Shown here: positions 26,059-35,585 of the stretch, piece by piece
Layout: every line of letters begins with the position of its first letter
Position numbering within the stretch: position 1 is the first letter of the stretch
Origin: CAJXZP01 sp049606935
GTDB taxonomy: Bacteria > Bacteroidota > Bacteroidia > Flavobacteriales_G > Salibacteraceae
Reading direction: 5' to 3'
Length of the DNA: 54,239 nt
Assembly (NCBI GenBank): GCA_049606935.1
Contig: JBMYWA010000005.1
Span: 1-54,239, forward strand
Program-made: the position numbers and the translations under genes
Notes under the pieces: model-generated
The model's input: the letters and a program-made list of their open reading frames with translations, nothing else
What the model was told of the DNA's origin: nothing
Database searches by the model: none

Positions 26059-27206
26059 ATCAAATCAATATGAAAACCATACTATCTGGATTACTAATTA
26101 CATCAGCATTTTTAGGATATTCTCAAGATAAAAAAGCTCCTGAAGAGTATTTATTCACTAATAAAGTAGTCATTGAGTCTACTCCCATTAAAAACCAACA
26201 ACGAACCGGCACCTGCTGGAGTTATTGTACGACTTCCTTTATAGAGAGTGAGTTAATAAGGATGGGTAAACCAGAAATTGACCTTTCTGAAATGTACAAT
26301 GTACGAATGAATTACGTTGAAAAGGCTACTAATTATTATTTACGCCAAGGAAGGTCTCAATTTGGCGAAGGTGGTCTGAGTCACGATGTAATGCAATCTA
26401 TCGAGAAATACGGATTGGTTCCCGAATCAGCATACTCAGGAGATGCTTATAGCCCGGGATTACATGACCATCAAGAAATGGCTGCTGTACTAGAGTCTAC
26501 CCTTAAAACAATCGTTGGTGTGCGTAAACCAGTTTCAAAAGCGTGGATGGGTAACATTGAAGGCACCTTAAATAATTACATGGGAGTTCCTCCTACCGAA
26601 TTTGATTTTGAAGGCAAGAAATTCACTCCTGTTTCATTCGCAGAGTATTTAGAAATTGATGCTGATAATTACATCACATTTACTTCATTTAGCCACGTTG
26701 AATTTTACAAGCCATATATTTTACAAGTGCCTGATAATTGGTCAAATGGAGCTTTCAATAATGTACCTCTGGCTGATTTAATGACCATTATAGATGAAGC
26801 GCTAGCCAATGGTTTTTCAATAGCTTGGGATGCAGATGTTAGTGAAAAAACATGGTCACGAAAAAAGGGTATTGCCATTATGCCGGAAACGCCATTAAAA
26901 GACATGACAGAAGAAGAAAAAAATAATTTATTCAAAATTCCAGGTAAGGAAGTTACACCTACCCAGGAGTACCGACAAGAATTGTTTGAAAACTATTTAA
27001 CCACAGATGACCACCTAATGCATATTGTGGGTACTGCTATTGATCAAAATGGAAACGATTACTATTTAGTAAAAAACTCTTGGGGAGATCATAGAGCTTT
27101 TGAAGGTTTCGTATATGTTTCAAAGCCGTATATGGCCATGAAAACCATTGGAATCATGATTCACAAGGATGGGGTTCCAAAATCAATTTCAAAAAAATTG
27201 CAATAA
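26055..27206 (+). CDS. exported C1-family cysteine peptidase (bleomycin hydrolase/PepC-like)
   Basis: The 383-residue papain-fold aminopeptidase has the triad visible as Cys54 in GTCWSY, His323 in LMHIVGTA and Asn341 in KNSWG, with the Gln of the oxyanion hole in IKNQQRTG. The spacing between Cys and His is that of the bleomycin-hydrolase family, usually cytoplasmic. Here an N-terminal signal peptide ends at GYSQ (about 24), so it is exported. The start is ATG 26055 (ATGA overlap) or ATG 26070, which gives a cleaner signal peptide. The stop overlaps the next gene (TAATG). Confidence 0.88.
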   Translation: MNQINMKTILSGLLITSAFLGYSQDKKAPEEYLFTNKVVIESTPIKNQQRTGTCWSYCTTSFIESELIRMGKPEIDLSEMYNVRMNYVEKATNYYLRQGRSQFGEGGLSHDVMQSIEKYGLVPESAYSGDAYSPGLHDHQEMAAVLESTLKTIVGVRKPVSKAWMGNIEGTLNNYMGVPPTEFDFEGKKFTPVSFAEYLEIDADNYITFTSFSHVEFYKPYILQVPDNWSNGAFNNVPLADLMTIIDEALANGFSIAWDADVSEKTWSRKKGIAIMPETPLKDMTEEEKNNLFKIPGKEVTPTQEYRQELFENYLTTDDHLMHIVGTAIDQNGNDYYLVKNSWGDHRAFEGFVYVSKPYMAMKTIGIMIHKDGVPKSISKKLQ

Positions 27207-28012
27207 TGGAAGCTTCGGGAAACCTTTCTAAAATGAAAACCTCTTTGGGTAGCGAAATTGAATATTCTCTATTTTTAGGAGGCCAAGAAATTGAATTAAA
27301 TGATTACATAGGAACAGAAATATCCTTAGTGTTTAATGGGGTTATTAATTGCGTTTCTTGCGGAAAGGTGACAAAAAAAGCTTTCGGACAAGGTTTTTGT
27401 TATTCCTGTTTCATTAACTCTCCTATGAATGCGGAGTGTATTATTAGACCCGAGTTATGCGAAGCCCATCTTGGAAAAGGAAGAGATCCAGAATGGGAAA
27501 AAAAACACCATTTACAAAAGCATTATGTGTATTTGGCCTTAACCTCAAAAGTTAAAGTTGGGGTAACTAGGCATGACCAAATACCTACTAGATGGATAGA
27601 TCAAGGAGCTTGGAAAGCCCTAAAAATTGCAGAAACCCAAAACCGACAAGAAGCAGGTTTAATTGAAGTTAGTTTAAAAAATCACATGGGAGACAAAACT
27701 CCATGGAGAGATATGCTCAAAGATGTTAGAGACACTTCGGTTAACTTAATTGAACTTAGAGATAAAGCCATTCAGCTTTTTCCTGACAATCTATCAAAAT
27801 ATGCACTTACAGATTCTGAGGTTGTTGAATTAAATTTTCCGGTGGATGAATACCCGGAGAAAATTAAGAGTTTAAACTTTGATAAAACTCCCGAAATAAG
27901 CGGGACCTTAATAGGAATAAGAGCTCAATACCTATTATTTGAAGGTGGAGAAGTTCTGAATATTAGAAAGTTTTCAGGCTATCACATTGACTTTTCGTCA
28001 TTAGACTATTAA
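27206..28012 (+). CDS. DUF2797 domain protein
   Basis: The 268-residue cytoplasmic protein has a Cys-rich zinc-ribbon-like section near residues 50-75 (NCVSCGK then FCYSCF), with another Cys in the following CIIRPELCEAH stretch. The segment HYVYLALTSKVKVGVTR near 107-123 resembles the start of a GIY-YIG fold, as does the spacing that follows (RWIDQGA, then EAGLIEV). DUF2797 has no proven function; the GIY-YIG likeness is my inference from the sequence. It overlaps the preceding peptidase by one base (TAATG) and closes a three-gene unit with a shared terminator. Confidence 0.78.
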   Translation: MEASGNLSKMKTSLGSEIEYSLFLGGQEIELNDYIGTEISLVFNGVINCVSCGKVTKKAFGQGFCYSCFINSPMNAECIIRPELCEAHLGKGRDPEWEKKHHLQKHYVYLALTSKVKVGVTRHDQIPTRWIDQGAWKALKIAETQNRQEAGLIEVSLKNHMGDKTPWRDMLKDVRDTSVNLIELRDKAIQLFPDNLSKYALTDSEVVELNFPVDEYPEKIKSLNFDKTPEISGTLIGIRAQYLLFEGGEVLNIRKFSGYHIDFSSLDY

Positions 28013-28020
28013 AAAAACAA

Positions 28021-28052
28021 AAAAAGCCGGTTAATTACTTAACCGGCTTTTT
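28021..28052. terminator. bidirectional terminator between DUF2797 gene and TonB receptor
   Basis: AAAAAGCCGGTTAA (28021-28034) is the perfect reverse complement of TTAACCGGCTTTTT (28039-28052), with a 4-base loop and T/A runs on both sides, serving both convergent genes. Confidence 0.88.
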
Positions 28053-28067
28053 TTTTATTATTCAGAC

Positions 28068-30014
28068 TTATAAGTTTAAAGACGCCCCTAGCATATACCA
28101 TCTTCCTGGCATTTTAGCGCCAAGGATGTCGCTGTATTGTTCATCTCCAATATTAATTACCTCTGCTTTAATAGTCATTCTGTTATCCAATAATCGGTAA
28201 CCTAAGTTTGCATTCATAACCAAGTATTGAGGCTTTAGTTCAACACCAATAGCTTCTGAGTATGCTTCTTCTCTATCCTTAAATAAACCAGTTACTCCCA
28301 AGTCAAATTTAGAAATGGAATAAGCAATATTTCCATTAACTAAATGGTTTGCATGAGAAGATACATATTTAGAAATTTCTCCATCTGGGTTTTGGGAATC
28401 TAAAAAGGTGTACCCTAAGTTCACACTTAACTTACTATTCTCGTTTAACCGCTTCGCAAACCACATTTCTAACTCTATCCCAGCCGTATTAATAGCTGTT
28501 AGATTCTTAGCATAAAAATATTCGCTATTTGGCACCAAAGTAACAGGTACATTTGTTATCTCACTTCCTGGTGTAGGCACATAATCAATCAGATTATCAG
28601 AAGCACGATAAAAACCTGTTGCGACAAATTTCAAGCCATCCATCACATAATAATCAAAACCAACTTCATAGCTAAATGATGTTTCTGCAACTAAATCTGG
28701 ATTTCCTAAGTTTCTTCCAGGAGATAATGCAGGCAAGTTATTTGACACATATCTTTCCGTGTAATCAGCTGCTCTTATGCCTCGACCAACACCTCCTCTA
28801 AAAACAAACTTTTTATAGATATAAGAAAGATTTAATTGAGGACTAACTTCAAAGTCATAATTGTCATCATAATCACCTCTTAAACTAAGTGTAGTGGTTA
28901 AATTTTTTGTCATTTTCCCAACCCATTGTCCGTAAACTCCTAAATGAAAATTTTCATGATCACCTCGATCAGAACTTTCAATTGATCTAAAATCTATTTG
29001 AGTACCGTAAACAAAGGTGTGTTTTTCATTTCTTTTGTAGGCTTGATTAAGCTGAAACAAACCAAATCTAGTTTCGTGATCGTTTTTTGCAAATAATGGA
29101 TTAAAAATAAACTCGTCTGTGCTTACCCGGTAGGCCAAATCAACATCTGTAGTAAAGTTTCCATTCTTTCCTGAAAGTTTTAAATCATTAAAAAACACAG
29201 AAGTATTTTCTACGGATTCATCATAAACACTAGAGGTGTAAAAGTATTGAGCGGCAAAACTTCTTTGATCATATGAACTACGAAGGTTGAATTTCCAGTT
29301 TTCACCCAATTCTCTTCCAATGTTTGCCACATAGGTAGATGTTTCAAACCATGTGTTTTTATTTTCTGGTGCCGAAGCAACTGTTGCCAAATTTGGATTA
29401 AGATATTGTTCTCCATCCGATTTTTGAGCTTTTACACCCACCGAAAAACGCCATTTTTTCTGTTTCCCTAAAACTGCAAGGTCTGAACCTTGATATCCAT
29501 AAGAACCTGCCTTTACGGATGCAACCACATTTAAGTCAGATTTAGATGGCTCGTTTTTAGTGATAAAATTAATAACACCTCCAACGGCATCAGCACCGTA
29601 AATAGAGGATGCCGTTCCCTTTGTAATTTCCACTCTTTCTATTTCATTAAGAACTACAGGAACATACCCATTAAAGTGTCCCGTCAATGGATCGTTTACA
29701 CGAACTCCATCTACCAAAATTAATACCTGGTTGTAGGTAGACCCTCTAAGTGTCATGTCACTTTGAACACCAAAACCACCTCTAGACTGAATTTCAATGC
29801 CCGGAAGTATCCTCAATAATTCATCGGTGTTGTTTACCGGTAACGCCTGAATTTCTTTTGAAGTAATTACCTGAACGTTTTTACCGGTTTCGGTAATGTT
29901 CTGTTTAGTTCTGTTTGCGGTTACCTGAACAGAATCCAAACTAATCGATTTTTCTTGAGCCTTGATTTGAGAGATGCTTAATAGTAACATCCCAGAAATA
30001 ATTATTTTTTTCAT
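28068..30014 (-). CDS. TonB-dependent outer-membrane receptor (BtuB-like)
   Basis: The 648-residue outer-membrane receptor has a signal peptide (about 1-19), a TonB-box/plug domain (about 28-150: VQVTANRTKQNI, then GIEIQSRGGFGVQSDMTLRG, then GADAVGGVINFITK) and a 22-strand barrel ending in GASLNL. The overall shape is like vitamin B12 and small siderophore receptors. No cobalamin riboswitch core is recognised upstream, so the ligand is unknown. The leader contains competing hairpins at 30028-30066. It ends at a shared terminator with the convergent gene. Confidence 0.9.
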   Translation of the reverse strand: MKKIIISGMLLLSISQIKAQEKSISLDSVQVTANRTKQNITETGKNVQVITSKEIQALPVNNTDELLRILPGIEIQSRGGFGVQSDMTLRGSTYNQVLILVDGVRVNDPLTGHFNGYVPVVLNEIERVEITKGTASSIYGADAVGGVINFITKNEPSKSDLNVVASVKAGSYGYQGSDLAVLGKQKKWRFSVGVKAQKSDGEQYLNPNLATVASAPENKNTWFETSTYVANIGRELGENWKFNLRSSYDQRSFAAQYFYTSSVYDESVENTSVFFNDLKLSGKNGNFTTDVDLAYRVSTDEFIFNPLFAKNDHETRFGLFQLNQAYKRNEKHTFVYGTQIDFRSIESSDRGDHENFHLGVYGQWVGKMTKNLTTTLSLRGDYDDNYDFEVSPQLNLSYIYKKFVFRGGVGRGIRAADYTERYVSNNLPALSPGRNLGNPDLVAETSFSYEVGFDYYVMDGLKFVATGFYRASDNLIDYVPTPGSEITNVPVTLVPNSEYFYAKNLTAINTAGIELEMWFAKRLNENSKLSVNLGYTFLDSQNPDGEISKYVSSHANHLVNGNIAYSISKFDLGVTGLFKDREEAYSEAIGVELKPQYLVMNANLGYRLLDNRMTIKAEVINIGDEQYSDILGAKMPGRWYMLGASLNL

Positions 30015-30027
30015 TTTTTAATTTTAT

Positions 30028-30066
30028 CCAGAACTATATTTCTGGAATTGCTAGTCTTGTTTCTGG
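30028..30066 (-). promoter_or_regulatory. competing hairpins in the TonB-receptor leader
   Basis: In the minus-strand RNA, CCAGAA occurs twice (complements of TTCTGG at 30060-30065 and 30040-30045), followed by one TTCTGG (complement of 30028-30033) ending 13 bases before the start codon. Either copy can pair with the single arm, giving mutually exclusive hairpins. The rest of 30067-30234 shows no recognised riboswitch and no clear -7 box. Confidence 0.35.
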
Positions 30067-30234
30067 GTGCGAATAAAAGTGATTACTATAAAAAATCAGA
30101 GTAGTTTTTTTACCAACGTTCACACCTTAACCTAACAGCCTGTTTTACAACTACAAACAACAAGAAAATGAACGAAACTTATTCCTAAAAAAAACGTATA
30201 TTTAAAATTACAAAAACCATCAATTTTTGACTAA

Positions 30235-30651
30235 ATGGGCATTTTTAAGCGCAAAAACAGAAAAAAACAGGAAATAAATGAAGAATTTATTGCAGAAAAC
30301 GCAAAAAAAGTAACGGACGAAGATGTTGAAAAAGTGGTTTTGGAATCGGATAAAATTTGGTCAAAATTTCAGAAAAACGGCAGATTTGAAAAATATTTAG
30401 CAGAAGGCAAGATTATGCTCTCGTTAATTAAGGACTTTTGGAAGAAAGATTACACCAATATTCCTTGGTACGCTATGACTGCAATAGTGTTTTCATTACT
30501 TTATGTGCTTAACCCAATGGACCTATCACCTGATTACATTCCATTTATAGGCTATATTGATGATGTAACAGTTTTTTCGTTTGCTTTAACCCTAGTTAAT
30601 AAAGACTTAAACGCGTATAAAGATTGGAAGAAAGAAAAAATTGAAGACTGA
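30235..30651 (+). CDS. DUF1232 (YkvA-like) protein
   Basis: The 138-residue protein begins with a charged N-terminal region rich in Lys and Glu (1-50). A DUF1232/YkvA block from about residue 77 follows: IPWYAMTAIVFSLLYVLNPMDLSPDYIPFIGYIDDV, with one hydrophobic helix and the conserved DLSPDYIPFIG motif. The family is widespread and of unknown function. It ends 3 bases before the convergent glycosyltransferase stop. The promoter was not identified. Confidence 0.85.
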   Translation: MGIFKRKNRKKQEINEEFIAENAKKVTDEDVEKVVLESDKIWSKFQKNGRFEKYLAEGKIMLSLIKDFWKKDYTNIPWYAMTAIVFSLLYVLNPMDLSPDYIPFIGYIDDVTVFSFALTLVNKDLNAYKDWKKEKIED

Positions 30652-30654
30652 TTT

Positions 30655-31557
30655 CTATTTAATCAGATCTTTCTGGTTTTGCAACTCAATCATAAACTCA
30701 CTCATTTTGAATAACGAAAATTTTCGCAGTTTACCCGAGCCATTGAGTAGCTCTTGATAATATCTTTCTCTTCGTTTTTTCATTATAGATCGAGTTAGGC
30801 CAACAAATCCGGTTAACCTTAACGACTCATACATTTTTATTAAACGAACATGATTATCAATTTTGCCCTCTAAGTAAAGGCGTACCAAATTATGAACACC
30901 TTCAATTGTTTTATCTAAAAATTCCTTATTTGTTTCATAACCCAAATGCCTCACCGGGTTTTTGATATGAACTACATTAACATTTTCCTTTCTTAATTGA
31001 AACCCAAATAGAGTATCCTCATGTCCATAACCTGTGTGATTTTCATCAAAAGGGTATTTAGATAACATAGATTTAGAAATGGAAAAGTTATTTGCCATGA
31101 AAGACTTATAGGGAGCTTTTACCCTTTCAATTAAGGGTCTAGCTTCTACTTTAGTACCGTAAAACCATCTCAATTTTTGATCAATACGACTAGGCTCTTC
31201 TTCTGCAAATAATTGTCCGCCTACAAGTACTACATCAGGTTTAAAATTTAATTGATAGGTATTAATAAATTTAGAATGAATAGGTTGGCAATCTGCATCA
31301 ATAAAAATTAACTGTTCAAATTTTGCTTCCTTACCTAAAAAATTTCGAATTCTAGACCGTCCTAGGTTTTCTGGCAGTTGAATAAAACGAAATTCCATCC
31401 CTTTATAATCAGAATACGCAGGTTGTAAAGGTTTTGGGCTGGCGTCATCGCAAACAATAACCTCTACCGGATAATCTAATACCTTTATTTCGCTAGCTAA
31501 GTTTGCTAGTTGTGCATCAACAGATTCACCAAATACTGGAATTAGAATAGATACCAT
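30655..31557 (-). CDS. family 2 glycosyltransferase
   Basis: The 300-residue GT-A fold glycosyltransferase has the N-terminal VSILIPVFGES start, VIVCDDASPKP (nucleotide-binding Asp pair near 36-37) and the metal-binding LIFIDADCQP (DAD near 92-94), then GYGHEDTLFGFQL, the acceptor-side motif. No membrane segment is obvious. It is likely cytoplasmic and sugar-nucleotide dependent. It follows the ftsE-like gene by one base and is part of that transcript. The product is unknown. Confidence 0.85.
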   Translation of the reverse strand: MVSILIPVFGESVDAQLANLASEIKVLDYPVEVIVCDDASPKPLQPAYSDYKGMEFRFIQLPENLGRSRIRNFLGKEAKFEQLIFIDADCQPIHSKFINTYQLNFKPDVVLVGGQLFAEEEPSRIDQKLRWFYGTKVEARPLIERVKAPYKSFMANNFSISKSMLSKYPFDENHTGYGHEDTLFGFQLRKENVNVVHIKNPVRHLGYETNKEFLDKTIEGVHNLVRLYLEGKIDNHVRLIKMYESLRLTGFVGLTRSIMKKRRERYYQELLNGSGKLRKFSLFKMSEFMIELQNQKDLIK

Positions 31558-31558
31558 A

Positions 31559-32227
31559 CTACTCTACCGTTACCTTTCCCTCATGACAACGGATAGTTTT
31601 TGATTTATACTTCTCCATTATAGTTTTATCATGAGTAGCCATCAAAATAGCCGTGCCTCCCATACTAATATCTGATAGCAAGTGAATAATACGGTCTGTT
31701 GTTTCAGAGTCCAAATTACCGGTTGGCTCATCAGCTAAAATTATATCCGGGCTATTAATCAATGCGCGAGCTATAGAAACTCTTTGTTGTTCGCCTCCAG
31801 ATAATTCGTGCGGCATTTTAGATTGTTTATCTGATAAGCCCACTTTTTCTAGTAAAAAGTCTACTCGATCTTTCATTTCTTGCTTATTAGACCAACCAGT
31901 AGCCTTCATTACAAAAATCATATTATCTGATACTGTTCGATCCGATAATAACTGAAAGTCTTGAAAAACGATCCCTAATTTTCTTCGTAAAAACGGAACT
32001 TTGCTGCTTTTCAGTTTTTTCAATTTAAACCCAGCTACATTTCCGGTACCCTCTACTAGCGGCAATTCCGCATAAAGAGTTTTTAGCAAAGAACTTTTTC
32101 CGCTTCCGGTATGTCCTACCAAATAGAAAAACTGACCCTTATCAATTTGAATATTCACATCTGATAAAATCAATGTTTTATCTTGATAAATATTAGCACC
32201 TTTAAGTTCAATTACGTGATCTGACAT
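31559..32227 (-). CDS. ftsE: FtsE-like ABC transporter ATPase
   Basis: The 222-residue ATP-binding subunit of the FtsE/LolD group has Walker A GHTGSGKSS (38-46), the Q-loop in VFQDFQLL, signature LSGGEQQRVSIARAL (141-155) and Walker B IILADEPTGNLD (160-171). FtsE with FtsX acts at division and in peptidoglycan hydrolase control. The FtsX partner is not in the window, so LolD- or MacB-type function cannot be excluded; the assignment rests on overall sequence and length. A TAAATTTG box (32254-32247) gives a promoter 19 bases upstream. Confidence 0.8.
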   Translation of the reverse strand: MSDHVIELKGANIYQDKTLILSDVNIQIDKGQFFYLVGHTGSGKSSLLKTLYAELPLVEGTGNVAGFKLKKLKSSKVPFLRRKLGIVFQDFQLLSDRTVSDNMIFVMKATGWSNKQEMKDRVDFLLEKVGLSDKQSKMPHELSGGEQQRVSIARALINSPDIILADEPTGNLDSETTDRIIHLLSDISMGGTAILMATHDKTIMEKYKSKTIRCHEGKVTVE

Positions 32228-32246
32228 AGTTAAAATTCGTTTTACA

Positions 32247-32254
32247 CAAATTTA
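32247..32254 (-). promoter_or_regulatory. candidate -7 box for the ftsE-like gene (TAAATTTG)
   Basis: CAAATTTA on the plus strand reads TAAATTTG on the minus strand, 19 bases before the ATG at 32227. Confidence 0.5.
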
Positions 32255-32414
32255 GTTTTTTGTTTATATAGTCTATGATTTTAAATAGGGTATTTCATAA
32301 TTAACCCCCATTCTAATTTAACATACTTGCGTTAATAACTACCATTAAATATTCCAGCCCTACCAAGCAATAGAAAGTACTTTTACTTGTTATAATAAGC
32401 AAAACAAAAGCGGT

Positions 32415-35400
32415 TTGAGAAAAATAATAATAGCACTTCTTCTGATTCAGTTTATAGGAATAGCCACAAACCTAAAAGCTCAGGAAACGCATGTGTACAC
32501 TACAAATCTTCGTTCTTACAATGAAGGAATTGAGCTTTATCAGAAAGAAAAATATAGTGCAGCCATTCGTTCATTTGAAAAAACAAGGTTAGAAATTAAC
32601 GACCAAAATTCTGAAGTATACGTTAATGCCACATATTACAAAGCTTTGTGCGCATTAAACCTGTTTAATAAAGATGCCGAATTTCAACTAAAAGAATTTG
32701 TTTCTACCTACCCAGAAAGCCCGAAAGTAAAAAGTGCTTACTTTCAACTTGGAAAATATAACTACCGTAAAAGAAAATGGGAAAATGTAATTTATTGGTT
32801 TGGTAAAACAGATGCTTTTGAGTTTTCCAATTCAGAATTATATGAATACAATTTCCGATTGGGTTATTCTTTCTTTCGATTAGATAAACTAAAACAAGCA
32901 TCACCCTATTTTCATGAATTAATTGATGTACCATCTCCATATTATGTGCCCGCTAATTATTATTACGCACATATTTCTTATCTAGAAGGTAATTATGAAT
33001 CTGCCATTCAGGGCTTTGACAAAATAAGAAGCGATAAAAAGTTTGGAGTCATCATTCCTTACTATGTTACACAGATTTATTACAAACAAGAAAAGTACGA
33101 TACACTTATAGCCTACGCAACACCTCTTTTGGATAACGCCAAAACCAAAAGAAAACCTGAAATATCGAAATTGGTTGGAGATGCTTATTTCAATAAAAAA
33201 GAATATACAAACGCAATTCCTTACTTGCAGTTTTATGTAAAGGAAGGCGAACAACCTACACGCGAAGAGTACTTTCAATTGGCTTTTGCACAAATGCAAA
33301 ATCAAGAATACGAGAGTGCTGTTAAATATTTCTCCAGAATAAGTGCATCAGATGATCAGCTTTCGCAAAAAGCTATTTACAATCTGGCGAATTGTTATTT
33401 GAATATGGAAAACAAACCATATGCAAGAAACGCTTTTTTGAAAGCTTCAAAAATGGAATATAGTGAAGTAATTGCTCAAGAGTCCTTACTCAACTATGCA
33501 AAGCTTTCTTACGAAACATTTTATGACCCTTATACCGAAGCTATTGATGCATTCATCTTGTATTTGGAAAAATATCCAGACGCATTTAAAAAAGATGAAG
33601 CTTTTGAATATTTAGTTAACATCTATTTATCAACTAATAACTATAGAGCGGCCTTAGCATCTTTAGAAAAAACAAAATCATTAGACCCTAGGCTAAAAGA
33701 AGTCTATCAAAAACTACAGTTTAATCTTGCAGTTGAACAATTTCAAAATGGCGATTATAACAATGCCATATCCTCTTTTAAAGTATCGCAAGAAAATGCG
33801 GAGAACAAGGACTTAAATGCCCAAGCTTCCTATTGGGTAGCCGAAGCCTTGTACCGACAGAAAAAATATAAAGAAGCTATTCCAGAGTATAACAAGTTTA
33901 TTTTTGAGCCTAGAGCCTTTATTTTACCCGAGTTTAAAATTGCCAACTATTCTCTTGGTTATGCCTATTACCAAGATAAAGATTATGCAAATGCGGCAAA
34001 ATGGTTCAGAAAGTACCTAACCTATAAAGATGCTAGTCCTACCAGAAGACATGACGCTTTGTTAAGAACCGGAGATAGTTATTTCATTTCAAAAGGTTAT
34101 TTACTATCAGAAGAGTATTACAAATTAGCTTTTGTAGAGGGTGGCAGAAATGCAGATTACGCTCTTTTTCAATACGCCTTAGCTCAAGGGTTAATGAAAA
34201 AGGAGAACTTACAAAATGCGAGTTTAGAAAAACTTTTGATAGACTTCCCTAAATCCACGTATGTGAGTGGCGCTCTATACACGTTAGGTAAAAACTATAT
34301 GGATGAAGGTAAAAACGAAGAAGCCCTTGCCAAGTTTGAGTTAGTAATTAATGGTGATTCTAATAGTTTGTACCGAAAAAAGTCGCTAGAAAACAAAGGG
34401 TTAATTAACTATAACGATAATAAAAATGAACAAGCCTTAGCGGTATTCAAACAGGTAGTATCTGAATATCCTAGTTATTCCGAATCTAAAAGTTCGTTAG
34501 ATAGAATTCAAACCATTTATAAAGCTACTGGAAATATTGATGAATACGAAGCATACATAGCCACTTTAGACTTTATGGATATTTCCAATGGCGCTTTAGA
34601 CTCTTTATCTTATGCATCGGCCGAAGACTTTTACATGGATAACGACATGGATAAAGCCATTCCTCTTTTTGAGAAATACCTAGGTAAATTTTCACACCCA
34701 ATTTTTGCAAATCGTGCGCATTACTATTTAGCTGAAGCTCAATACAGAAAAGGAGACTTTGAAAATGCCTTACCTAATTACGCTTACAATGTAGTTACCC
34801 ATGATGAATTGTTTTACAATCCTTCTTTAAAAAGAGCCGCAGAGCTAAGTTATAAGCAAAAGCAATTTGGGTTTGCCCTTGCCTATTTCAATAAGTTAAA
34901 AGCAACCACGGTAAATGCAGATGAATTAAATGATGTGTATTGGTGGTCATTTAAAAGTGCCGCAAAAATTGATTCTCACAATGTAGTGATTCAAGAGGGG
35001 ACCTTTTTATTAAACGACTCTACCGATGATTTGCAACGTGAAAGCCACATTAAGTTTATGATGGCTAATGCTTACCGTTTAACAAATGACACTGCTAAAG
35101 CCTTTGCGTTTTATACCGATGTAGTTACCAATTCTCAGGAAGAAAAATCGGCTGAGTCTCTATATAGAATTGCTGAAATGCTGTATTACCAAGAACAATT
35201 AGATTCTAGCGAAACAGTGATTTTTGAGTTAGCTCAGCACACTCCAACCTACCCGGAGTGGTTAGCCAAGGGGTTGGTTTTACTGTCAGACATTTATGTA
35301 ATAGAGCAAGATTACTTCCAAGCAAGAACTACTCTAGAAAGTATAATTGCAAATTATTCGGGTAATGAAGAAATTTTGAATTCGGCAAAAACCAAGTTAG

Positions 35401-35585
35401 AAACTTTAGTTGAACTTGAAAATAGTGGATTTAATAATCCTCCCGATACCGAAGAGGAGGAAGTCGATATTAACGACTTAGACAATAGCAACAACAATAA
35501 TACCGATGACCTTTTTGAAAACGAGGAAGAAGAGTTGGAAGATGAAGAAAATGTTGAACCTCAAAATCCTGAAGACAATGAGTAA
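32415..35585 (+). CDS. large periplasmic tetratricopeptide-repeat protein
   Basis: The 1056-residue exported protein starts at TTG 32415, which is the only start that gives the signal peptide (RKIIIALLLIQFIGIATNLKAQ). TPR units fill residues ~30-990; examples are GIELYQKEKYSAAIRSFEK, AYFQLGKYNYRKRKWENVIYW and ASYWVAEALYRQKKYKEAIPEYNKF. The last ~60 residues are very acidic and Asn-rich. It is probably a periplasmic scaffold, and it is paired with a barrel gene whose ATG lies 8 bases inside its 3' end, so the two are translated together. The function is unknown; pairs of TPR and TonB-like barrel genes upstream of gyrB are familiar in Flavobacteriia. Confidence 0.85.
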   Translation: MRKIIIALLLIQFIGIATNLKAQETHVYTTNLRSYNEGIELYQKEKYSAAIRSFEKTRLEINDQNSEVYVNATYYKALCALNLFNKDAEFQLKEFVSTYPESPKVKSAYFQLGKYNYRKRKWENVIYWFGKTDAFEFSNSELYEYNFRLGYSFFRLDKLKQASPYFHELIDVPSPYYVPANYYYAHISYLEGNYESAIQGFDKIRSDKKFGVIIPYYVTQIYYKQEKYDTLIAYATPLLDNAKTKRKPEISKLVGDAYFNKKEYTNAIPYLQFYVKEGEQPTREEYFQLAFAQMQNQEYESAVKYFSRISASDDQLSQKAIYNLANCYLNMENKPYARNAFLKASKMEYSEVIAQESLLNYAKLSYETFYDPYTEAIDAFILYLEKYPDAFKKDEAFEYLVNIYLSTNNYRAALASLEKTKSLDPRLKEVYQKLQFNLAVEQFQNGDYNNAISSFKVSQENAENKDLNAQASYWVAEALYRQKKYKEAIPEYNKFIFEPRAFILPEFKIANYSLGYAYYQDKDYANAAKWFRKYLTYKDASPTRRHDALLRTGDSYFISKGYLLSEEYYKLAFVEGGRNADYALFQYALAQGLMKKENLQNASLEKLLIDFPKSTYVSGALYTLGKNYMDEGKNEEALAKFELVINGDSNSLYRKKSLENKGLINYNDNKNEQALAVFKQVVSEYPSYSESKSSLDRIQTIYKATGNIDEYEAYIATLDFMDISNGALDSLSYASAEDFYMDNDMDKAIPLFEKYLGKFSHPIFANRAHYYLAEAQYRKGDFENALPNYAYNVVTHDELFYNPSLKRAAELSYKQKQFGFALAYFNKLKATTVNADELNDVYWWSFKSAAKIDSHNVVIQEGTFLLNDSTDDLQRESHIKFMMANAYRLTNDTAKAFAFYTDVVTNSQEEKSAESLYRIAEMLYYQEQLDSSETVIFELAQHTPTYPEWLAKGLVLLSDIYVIEQDYFQARTTLESIIANYSGNEEILNSAKTKLETLVELENSGFNNPPDTEEEEVDINDLDNSNNNNTDDLFENEEEELEDEENVEPQNPEDNE

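Noticed and set aside
30015..30234. Cobalamin riboswitch upstream of the TonB receptor
   Set aside because: None of the conserved core segments of the cobalamin riboswitch could be placed in the leader; only short hairpins are seen.
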